From NCBI GenBank assembly GCA_029237695.1, contig CM055265.1, positions 40,045,840 through 40,109,839 of the forward strand: DNA of 64,000 nt, in the 5' to 3' direction. Position 1 is the first letter of the stretch. The number at the start of each line of letters is the position of its first letter. Positions 56,442 through 64,000 of this stretch are shown in pieces. Under the pieces are notes generated by a model, which made no database searches, was not told the origin of the DNA, and worked only from the letters and a program-made list of their open reading frames with translations. The translations under genes and the position numbers were made by a program. This stretch comes from Conchocele bisecta (lineage: Eukaryota > Mollusca > Bivalvia > Lucinida > Thyasiridae).

Positions 56442-57378
56442 TTTTTATGCCCCACCACGATAGTGGAGCAGTCATGTAGTGTTACCTCGTCCATCCGTCC
56501 GTCCGGGCAAACATTGGGGTGTTTAGGGGCTAGGGGGAGGAGCCTAAGACAAAAGAATACAATAGACTTATTCCGTATAGCCCCTAAGCCTTTGTAGTTT
56601 AGGGGCTATTCCTTTGATCTTGTAAAGAACAAATAGCCCATAAACCCAAAATGTTAGTCTGTCCGTCCGAGCAAACAAGGGTGTAGAAGGGGCCATGGGG
56701 CGGAGCCTAACACAAAAGAATCCTTTGATTTATTCCATATGGCCCCTTATTCTATTCATTACAAGGGGCCATCTCTTTGATATAAGAAACAATGGAAATG
56801 GCCCCTTCTTCACTATTGGTGGGCCGTCTGTCCGTCTGTCCGTCACCAACCTTGTAACTGGTAAAACTTTTAAACCTTACTAGCTACAGACCTAAAAGTT
56901 GGTATGTAGCTTCCTTATGATGAGTAGATGCGCAAAGTTTATTTTGATTTTTGATTCGACCCCCGGATCATGGATTATCTCCCCCTTTTCGACATTTCCC
57001 AATTTTGCTTTGTAACTCGTAAAACATTTAAACCCTAATAGCTACAGACCTAATACTTAGTATGTAACTTCCTTATGATGAATAGATGCACAAAGTTTAT
57101 TTTGATTTTTTATTCGAACCCCGGGTCATTGATTATCTTCCCCTTTTCAACTTAGAATTTCCCAATTTTGCTTTGTAACTCGTAAAACTTTTAAACCGTC
57201 ATAGCTACAGACCTGAATCTTGGTATGTAGCTTCCTTATGATGAATAGATGCGCAAAGTTTATTTTTGATACAACCCCTGGGTCATGGATTATCCACCCC
57301 TTTTGGACTGAGAATTTTGCCTTGTTTACTATCAAAGCGGTATGTGGGGCATCCGTGTTCTATGAACACATTTTCTAG
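56442..57378 (+). mobile_element. RC-3-type Helentron-like element with a different core
   Basis: 5' TTTTTATGCCCCACCACG followed by GTCCGTCCGTCCGGGC. Two units of about 160 bp follow (GGGGCTA...GGAGCCTAA(G/C)ACAAAAGAAT at 56525 and 56690), then about three units of about 150 bp (CTACAGACCT.A.ACTTGGTAT). 3' GTGGGGCATCC, hairpin GTGTTCTATGAACAC and CTAG (57375-57378). Both ends equal RC-3 at 43984, but the core is unrelated. That points to core exchange between families. Confidence 0.7.
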
Positions 57379-57705
57379 ATAATTATCAATCTCTGCAACC
57401 ATAAGTTGAATTGATTTAAAACTTCATATGCATGTTTATCATCATCTATAGATTTACCCCACCCATCTGGCCCACATGCCCAGTGTCAAGGTCAATTGAC
57501 TGTGGCAATGGTTTTACAAGATTAGTATTAGTAGTGTCTTATGTCTCTATACCAATAATGCAGTATGGCATACATTTTTATAAGCTTGTTTATCATCATC
57601 TATATTTACATTTTGTGGCACAGCATGGCATGTCACCCACATGCCCAAGGTCATGGACAAATGCCTTGTCAGGCTCTTCATGCGTACTACTGCCATGTGG
57701 GCCCG
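57379..57705. repeat. Degenerate tandem repeat (ATGTTTATCATCATCTAT)
   Basis: Two diverged units share GTTTATCATCATCTATA and CACATGCCCA.(T)GTCA (57437-57500 and 57590-57655). They are distantly similar to the 150 bp unit at 30.7 kb. Confidence 0.45.
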
Positions 57706-57800
57706 GTTGCTCAAAGCTTCTGTTAGCTTAACAGACTGTTAAATCCTTAGCATTGCTAAATATTTAACAGTCTGTTAAGCTAACAGAGGTTTTGAGCAAC
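57706..57800. repeat. 95 bp hairpin (MITE-like)
   Basis: The arm GTTGCTCAAAGCTTCTGTTA... is the inverse of ...TAACAGAGGTTTTGAGCAAC, including TTAACAGACTGTTAAAT / ATTTAACAGTCTGTTAA, around a 16 bp loop. Confidence 0.82.
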
Positions 57801-57821
57801 TGAGCCGCCGGCCTTTGACCC

Positions 57822-58047
57822 TTTCACCCTTATGTAATTGGAATGGATTTTGATCTGTTAATTTTGCAACCAATCCAATGGTACAAAAATGATTTTCTGA
57901 CTAGTCCATTTATGAAAAGGGGGTGTTTTTGAAAACTACTTGCAAACAGTGTACATCCAGCTGAGCCGGCTCGCCGCGAGCCGGCTCAGCTGGATGTACG
58001 CTGTTTGCCAATACCACTAAACAGGCCTGTGGTGTTGAAAGGGTTAA
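57822..58047 (+). mobile_element. MITE with GC palindrome, copy 1 (intron 3)
   Basis: CCCTTTCACCC, then ATGGATTTTGATCTGTTAAT and ACTAGTCCATTTATGAAAAG. The palindrome 57941-58009 (TGCAAACAGTGTACATCCAG...GCCGGCTCG / CGAGCCGGC...) follows, and GTTGAAAGGGTTA at the end. It faces the copy at 58246-58490 in opposite orientation. Confidence 0.7.
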
Positions 58048-58245
58048 AACAATTTTTATGTACCCCATAAAGTTGCCACCCTGTCCGTCCGTCTGAGATT
58101 TGCATTTAAGTTTTTGGGTACCTGCTACCTCTGTAGCTGTAAATCGGATTGGCTTGAAACTTCATATGCTTATTTGTCATCATCCTTATTTTCATTCTGT
58201 GGCCCAATGCCCAAAGTCAGGATCAAATGACTTGGTTTCTTTAAA
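58048..58245 (+). repeat. RC-like 5' zone and core fragment
   Basis: TATGTACCCCATAAAGTTGC, GTCCGTCCGTCTGA, then a core stretch (GCTTGAAACTTCATATGC, GTCATCATCCTTATTTTCAT) related to the 150 bp unit family. No terminus on the right. Confidence 0.45.
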
Positions 58246-58490
58246 GGGTTTTCAACCCTTTCAACACCACATAGTGGAATTGGCAAACAGTGTAGATTCA
58301 GATGAGCCGGCTCGTGACGAGCCGTCTCATAAGGATCTGCACTTTTTGCAAGTAATTTTCATAATTTTTGGAGCTAAAACACCCCTTTTTCATAAATGGA
58401 CTAGTCTGAAGATCATTTTGTGATGATTGGATTGGTTGCAAAATTAACATATCAAAATCCATTGCAGTTACTTAGGGGTGAAAGGACTAA
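58246..58490 (-). mobile_element. MITE with GC palindrome, copy 2 (intron 3)
   Basis: It holds GCCGGCTCGTGACGAGCC and, inverted relative to copy 1, TTTTCATAAATGGACTAGTC, GGATTGGTTGCAAAATTAAC and ATATCAAAATCCATTGCAGT, ending GGGGTGAAAGG. Confidence 0.7.
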
Positions 58491-58525
58491 CACATGTTTG
58501 AGGGGTACATCCATCAGTGTTACTG

Positions 58526-58690
58526 GAGGCTGTTTCACTAACAATGTTTTCTTGTAAATAATTATTGGATTTACATTTATTGAGCATAGGCTGCATATGC
58601 AGCCTATGCTCAATAAATGTAAATCTATAAATTGACATTTACAGACGATCTTAAACATTTTAGTCGTAAGAAGTTTAGTGAAACGGGCCC
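58526..58690. mobile_element. MITE with perfect 58 bp palindrome
   Basis: Inverted ends are GTTTCACTAA and TTTAGTGAAAC. At 58568-58625 a perfect palindrome is centred on TGCATATGCA (arms GATTTACATTTATTGAGCAT...). It ends about 30 bp before SAMHD1 exon 4. The copy at 11757-11902 lacks one arm. Confidence 0.82.
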
Positions 58691-58721
58691 CTGATTTCTT
58701 GCTATCACTCGGTAATTGCAG

Positions 58722-58882
58722 GTATTCAACGACCCGATTCATGGCCACATAGAGTTACACCCGCTGTGTGTGGAGATTATCGACACACCCCAGTTCCAGC
58801 GATTGCGCTTTATACGACAGCTTGGCAACTGCTTCTTTGTTTATTATGGCGCCACACACAGTCGATTTGAACATTCTATTGG
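58722..58882 (+). CDS. SAMHD1: SAMHD1 orthologue, coding exon 4 (start of HD domain)
   Basis: A 161 nt exon behind the acceptor TAATTGCAG, in phase 0. It encodes [31 protein letters not shown] and [10 protein letters not shown]. The spacing is identical to vertebrate SAMHD1, so residues map by count. Asp160, Gln165 and Arg168 of the assembled product correspond to the guanine-contacting Asp137, Gln142 and Arg145. Gln172 and Leu173 match Gln149 and Leu150. Arg187 and His190 match catalytic Arg164 and the metal ligand His167. All are conserved, so nothing here suggests loss of activity. The donor is ATTGG|GTATGT and the exon ends in phase 2. The remaining HD domain, with the other His/Asp ligands, is not in the window. 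The four exons give 192 complete codons plus 2 nt. Confidence 0.92.
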
Positions 58883-59320
58883 GTATGTTGGGCATCAGAT
58901 TTTCTTGGCAGCTTAACTATCCAACGACTTTTCCATGCAAAGTTTTTGCCTATTCTATTAATGAGAAAAATGTAGATTTTTATCATGCCCGCTTGTTATC
59001 AGTGCAAAACCGAATATTATTTTGTTCTAATTTTATTAGCAATGATCTTTGATCTTCGATGATTTTAATAATCAAATTTGTTTTGTTTAAATATAATATT
59101 ATTGCTTAAAATTGGTTTTCACAGTGCAATAACACAGTTTACTGAAAATCATAATATGCAAGTGAAACCTCCACTCGAAACTCGTTAGGTGACCAGTACA
59201 AATTCAGGATATGATGCTGTGCAATACATAAAATCTAACATTTGTATTGATTTAATATAATATTTAGTTTGTTTAATAAATTTCATATTAAATCATTACT
59301 AATGTTAGATCCTCTATAGA
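58883..59320. other. Start of SAMHD1 intron 4, no feature
   Basis: AT-rich sequence. The exon 4 frame continues briefly past the donor but loses similarity at once. Confidence 0.5.
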
Positions 59321-59675
59321 CAGGGCTCCAGATAAGCTGTGTATTTGCTTAAATACCCAATTAAAATTGCCAAAAACCCAATTGAAATCAGAAGTAGCGA
59401 GTATCAAAAAGCAATACAGATTTTGTGGTACCTTTATCATGCTGCAGAAAACAATAAACAGACCACAAATATAGCATATTTTTCTTATTTTCCATGAAAA
59501 CACATCTTGGTATTTCATTAGAATTGTTTGAAGGAAACTATTCAATAATTGCTGTCTGTTGATGTGTAAACAGTTGTGTGATTTTATTTTACCCAATTAA
59601 AATTTTGGAATACCCAATTGCTTCAGAAATGATGGAGTGACAATACTCAATTACTAATTCCTTATCTGGAGCCCT
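59321..59675. mobile_element. hAT-like MITE, copy 4 (intron 4)
   Basis: Ends are CAGGGCTCCAGATAAG and CTTATCTGGAGCCCTG, the cleanest inverted pair of the four copies. The central palindrome is largely deleted (CATTAGAATTGTTTGAAGG). Confidence 0.75.
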
Positions 59676-61576
59676 GTATATAGTAAATGCATGGTTAGTG
59701 CCGTCTAATATAAAATATAGTAGGTTGAGCCTTAGACAGCTTTATTGGGCCGAAAGCAAATATAATTTATATTCGACCTCACTATCTATGTATTTATTAT
59801 TTTATGACTCGCATATTTAAAAACACAATAACACATCAGATTGAATCACTTGATTTATCTTCACCATAAAACACATTGTATTTTAGTTACAACATCAAAA
59901 TGATATTGGAATGTATGTGGCCGCTAATTAGCCCCGCTAGGTAATGCCAATAAATTGGCACCGTGACTGAGGCAATGGGAAAATGCCATTGTAAATGATA
60001 TTGGATTAGTTAGGCACTGAATGTTATATACATATAAATACACACACATACACACATATGTATATAATATCTGAAACACACACAGAAAGTGCCTGATGTT
60101 CAGCCATTTGATTGAGATAGGAACACACGCAGGAAACACTGATGGCTGACATTTATGATGTAATAGCCAAAATGGGAACACACGGCAATGCAGTGCCAGG
60201 ACACGATAGAGCATAAGCCTGGTCCCCAGACCTGCAATTGTCTCTTCCTTTCCTAGGTACTTCATTAAGAACCGTTTTAAAAGGGAGATGCAACTGCAAG
60301 TTTTAAATGGACAAAAATCCTTTTTGATTTATTTGTCTTATCTAAAATAAATAAATAAGTCATTTATTTCAAATAAGACTATTGCAAATGGATGAAAGTG
60401 AATTAATCGACCCCCGGCCCCTAGAATTTTCCGCTCTCTTTAGCGACTGTGGTTGCAGAATTGTATATATTGTATGTAACTATCTGGTCACTTAGTTCCA
60501 TGTCCTGTGGTGGTATCAGGTTGCTCGCAGGTATCCACGTGCCACTTCTGTTCTTGCCAAGCATGCCCTGTGTAGTGTGATGTCTGGTTCCCTTCGGCCT
60601 GGCTGCAGTCGTAGTTGGCTTATAGTCTGGCTCAAGTACCAACCTGTAGTTTAGACATAGCCAGCAGTAATATGTTCTGACAGATAGCATAGGCCCTCAT
60701 GTCTCTTGCAGACCTCTCGGGTAGATTTGCAAATTCAAGAAACGTATGTAACTAAAAATAGGGGGTGTGGTGGGCCGGTAAATGTTGTTTCTTTGCTTGC
60801 TTTGAAAAGCTGCCACATGGAAAAGAAAAGCCTTGACCTTTATTACCCATAATGCCCTTTCCCCCCGAAATAGAATTGTAAGGGGGGCAGCTGTGTGTTA
60901 ACATTTGACCAATCCCCTGTTTGAGTTATTGCTCTTCCTCACTTAGCCAGTAGCACTATCCTGTGTAAACTATGAGCAGTTTAACAACAGCATGAATTAA
61001 GGTTGCAAAATAATTATTGTTATTTCTAAAGCAATAATCTGTATTATACTGCATCTTGAACTTATTTGCTTGAACATACGTGACCTCATGTTTTGACGGC
61101 ATTCGCTAGTCAAGCGTCAAAAATCAAGCGACGTCATGCAATAGAAAATGGCGATGTTCATGGAGGTCAAATCGGTTTTGTGTCTGATTAAATTTCCCAT
61201 TTATTTACAATGAGCTTCAATATTCGCTGGCTTTAGACCTCACAGTTGTCATAATAAGCATTACAATCAAAACGGACATGTCTTTGTCGTTACTTCACAT
61301 ATACTAAAATGAACAAATTTCAGCGGAATCAACAGTGATTTATATTTTAAAATCTGCCGCCATCTTGAATTTGCTGTTGAGACAGTGGCCGCGATTTAAT
61401 AGGGTAAAATATGAAAAAATAAAGTAAAAAACGGCACTTCAGGTTTATTTAGTTACTTCAGATATGAATAGCATTTATTCAGCTCCCGTTATTATGTTAC
61501 ATGGAGCAATGGTTGTGGTATATATAATATATACCAGTAGCCTATTTCACCAAAATTTTAGGATAAATTTATTAAT
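59676..61576. other. Intron 4, no gene recognised
   Basis: It includes a CA/TA simple stretch at about 60003-60070. A minus-strand open frame at 60421-60690 (PDYKPTTTAARPKGTRHHTT...) has no family I recognise. ATGGCG and GCCGCCATCTT motifs lie near 61150 and 61358. No SAMHD1 exon is found. Confidence 0.4.
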
Positions 61577-62404
61577 TTTTAGCCAGGTTTTTTTTTACCC
61601 AGGCTATTGGATTGGCAAAGGGCGGGCGGGCGGCGTCCACAATCAATGTTAAGTTTTCATGTTTTCGTCCATTTCTTTGTTACTGTACCACATAGGACCA
61701 ACAAACTTTCACAGCTTCATAACCAAGGGGTGCCCACCACATATCACTATTCAACATGTTACCTTTTTATGAACTTAACCCATTTTTTCAGCACAGTCGA
61801 CTTAGCCATTTTCAATGTTAACTTTTCGCGTTTACAATGTTAAGTTTTCGTGTTTTAAGTCCATTTCTTTGGTACTGTACCACCTAGGACCACCAAACTT
61901 TCACAGCTTCATAACCAAGGGGTGCCCACCACATACAACTATCCAACATGTGACCATTTTTTTTACCTTCACCTATTATTTCTACGTAATTGACTTAGCC
62001 ATTTTCAACGTTAACTTTTTAACGTACGTCTGGTTAAAATCTTTTGGTTAAAGTTTTTTGTTATACTATATCTCTACAACTGCTTCGCCCATTACCTTGA
62101 AACTTCACATGGGTGTTTATCATCATCCATATTTTCATTGTACCCCCCAACCGTGCGGCCCCTGTGCCCAATGTCAAGGTCAAATTACTTTGAATTTTTT
62201 TTTTTTAAAGTTTTTTCGTGTACTATATCTCTGCAACTGCTTCACCCAATACCTTGATACTTCACGTGGGTGTTTATCATCATTGTCGCGCCCGCTTGCG
62301 GAAAGCGCGATATAGTCGGCATTTTGGCATACGTCCGTCCGTCCGTACATCCGTGTGTCCGGTTAAAGTTTTTTGGTTAAATTTTTTCCATCTACTATAT
62401 CTCT
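61577..62404 (+). mobile_element. RC-8 element copy, 3' end replaced
   Basis: 5' TTTTTAGCCAGGTTTTTTTT with CCAGGCTATTGG and GGCGGGCGGGCGGCGTCC. Two GTACCAC.TAGGACCA units and about 1.5 of the 150 bp units follow (62060-62300). The 5' end of RC-7 (TGTCGCGCCCGCTTGCGG at 62284) comes next. It breaks off where RC-6 begins at 62405. Confidence 0.65.
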
Positions 62405-62529
62405 TTTTAGCTCACCTGAGCGAAGCTCATGTGAGCTATTGTTACCGCAATGTGTCCGTCGTCGTCCGTGAACATTTTCAAACGTCTTCTCCTCGGTAAC
62501 CATTGGGCCTATAGTCACCAAACTTCATG
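62405..62529 (+). mobile_element. RC-6 5' end fragment
   Basis: TTTTAGCTCACCTGAGCG with CTCATGTGAGCT, then GTCCGTCGTCGTCCGTG and CGGTAACCATTGGGCCTATA, as at 12527-12660. It is cut at 62529. Confidence 0.65.
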
Positions 62530-62967
62530 CAGGGGTTGAAATTTCACTCGCCCAGCTCGCCATGGCGAGTGCTTTTTGTGGCGGTCGAGTACTTTCTGAA
62601 GAAATTGCCAATTAATTCCATCGATAACGGCCAACAAATGGTATTAATTCAGCGACCATTTGTTGTTTACAGTTTACGTCAATTTGCGTGAAGTAAGATT
62701 CAAGCAGTGTCTATGTACACGGTTACGGGTAGAATCGCTAGCGATTTTGAACGCGCTCTATATCGGGCAAGTTTAATTCACGGATTATTTGTCGGCTGTA
62801 CGCGGCCGGGCTAGCAAATAATATGACTGCGAGTATAGACTAGTGTATACACGGCCACATATATCGTCTCGTATACAGTTGGGTTAACGCGCATTTCAGA
62901 CGCCGAACATAACGGCTTGGGACGAAACAGTTGGCGCCGGGTCCGAAACCATTGAATTTGGTAATTA
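62530..62967. other. Unassigned sequence with short hairpin
   Basis: CAGGGGTTGAAATTTCACTC and the hairpin ACTCGCC...GGCGAGT (about 62547-62572) suggest a DNA-transposon end. The rest is unassigned and CpG-richer than its surroundings. Confidence 0.4.
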
Positions 62968-63612
62968 AGGTTACCCTTGTCCGTCCGTCCGTCCCGTCCG
63001 TCGCGAAACATTAATGCTCGGGTAAATGTCTCATAATTTCTTCATCCTTTGACCGATCTGCTTCATATTTCATATACACATTGCTCTAATGGTCCTCTAC
63101 CGCCCTGTACCTAATCCACGTTCATCCTGCCCCCGCCAAGCCCAGGGTCAAGGTCACATACTTGGTGCTTCAAAAACTTTAACACTCGGGTAAATATCTT
63201 ATAATTTCTGTTTCCTTCCATGGATCAGCTTCATACTTCATATACACATTGCTCTAATGGTCCTCTACTGTCCTGTGCCAAATCCATGTTCGTCCTGCCC
63301 CCGCCAAGCCCAGGGTCAAGGTCACATACTTAGTGCTTCAAAAACTTTAACGCTCAGGTAAATATCGTATAATTTCTGTTTTCTTTCACGGATCAGCTTC
63401 ATACTTCATATACGCATTGCTCTAATGGTCCTCTACCGCCCTGTGCCAAATCCACGTTCGTCCTGCCCCCGCCAAGCCCAGGGTCAAGGTCACATAATTG
63501 GTGCTTCAAAAACTTTAACGCTCAGGTAAATATCTTATAAATTTCTGTTCCCTTTCACGGATCAGCTTCATCCTTCATATACGCATTGCTCTAATGGTCC
63601 TCTACTGTCCTG
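62968..63612 (+). repeat. RC-3 core array, about 3.8 units of ~168 bp
   Basis: After a TTGTCCGTCCGTCCGTCCCG run, the units repeat ATTGCTCTAATGGTCCTCTA, CCCCGCCAAGCCCAGGGTCA and CTTCAAAAACTTTAACGCTC, the unit of 44211-45240. The last unit is fused to RC-6 sequence at TGTCCTGTGTCCTGTCC. Confidence 0.75.
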
Positions 63613-63983
63613 TGTCCTGTCCAAAAATGGGCGTGGCCCGTGGGGTCAAATTTTATTTTTGACCGAATATGCTCATGTCATATATCAAATTGAAGGTATC
63701 GATGAGGCGATTGCTCTGGTGCAATATTTGTCAGAATCGGATCATTATGTCATCCATGAAGGCTGCCAAAAAGGTCCATTTATTCAAGATTTTAAACGTC
63801 TTTTTCTCAGGAACCACATGGCCGATGCTGGCCAAACTTCATAGTAAGTTAAGATCCTTGGGTGAAGCATTTCAGATTTGGTAAAATGATAGTCCTCGCT
63901 TAAAACACATGAACTCAATGTCACATTTTCCTCTGGTGTTCATGGAGTGAGGTGAGCGAATTAGGGCCATCATGGCCCTCTTG
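63613..63983 (+). mobile_element. RC-6 Helentron-like element, 3' part
   Basis: One core unit (GGCGTGGCCCGTGGGGTCAA, TTATGTCATCCATGAAGG), then GAGGTGAGCG, the hairpin AGGGCCATCATGGCCCT and CTTG (63980-63983). It is nearly identical to 4527-4923. Confidence 0.65.
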
Positions 63984-64000
63984 TTTTAGTGTATATGCCT

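Noticed and set aside
58883..64000. Further SAMHD1 HD-domain exons
   Set aside because: I looked for the GYLA and HDLGHGPFSH-type motifs that should follow exon 4 and found none before the window ends.
1..64000. tRNA or other structured RNA genes
   Set aside because: GTTCA-containing stretches in the SINE-like repeats resemble a B box only weakly, and no complete cloverleaf was recognised by eye. A covariance-model scan would be decisive.

Overview
This is a stretch of animal nuclear genome, most likely from a mollusc and probably a bivalve. The reasons are one intron-split host gene, introns full of short non-autonomous transposons, 150-430 bp tandem cores mixed with GTCC-rich runs, and mollusc-style dispersed repeats. 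The species call is inference. I see no operons, no prokaryotic genes and no CRISPR array. I recognised no tRNA or rRNA gene.

The one host gene I can support is the 5' half of a SAMHD1 orthologue (dNTP triphosphohydrolase) on the + strand. It has four coding exons: 36044-36305, 50501-50567, 56055-56142 and 58722-58882. All have GT/AG borders and phases that fit exactly. Together they encode an N-terminal basic patch, a complete SAM domain and the start of the HD domain, up to the first metal-binding histidine. The rest of the HD domain must lie beyond position 64000. The gene covers at least 22.8 kb here, nearly all of it repeat-filled intron.

Layout. 1-16 kb: small repeats, MITEs, SINE-like repeats and tandem-cored elements. 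16.2-21.3 kb: an LTR retrotransposon on the minus strand with 1.28 kb LTRs and a 5 bp target duplication; it is internally deleted and frame-broken. 24.2-25.3 kb: a 5'-truncated LINE with a 16 bp target duplication. 25.3-30.0 kb: mostly low-copy-looking sequence without a recognised gene. 30.1-35.6 kb: an array of about 31 units of about 150 bp inside a dispersed element, ending about 400 bp before SAMHD1 exon 1. 36.3-64 kb: SAMHD1 introns with MITEs, a CpG-rich ACGTTT-motif block (40.1-41.4 kb), a CA-repeat block at exon 2, a 21 bp minisatellite and many tandem-cored elements.

The most interesting pattern is that at least eight sequence-unrelated element families share one plan. The 5' end carries a short GC-rich inverted motif, followed by GTCC-rich DNA and then usually a tandem core of 150-430 bp units. 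Near the 3' end the complement of the 5' motif reappears, followed by a small hairpin and a terminus of CTAG or CTTG next to T. This matches what is known of Helentron-like (rolling-circle) non-autonomous elements. A nested insertion (RC-3 inside RC-2) shows integration between two T residues with no target duplication. I name these families RC-1 to RC-9 for use in this answer only.
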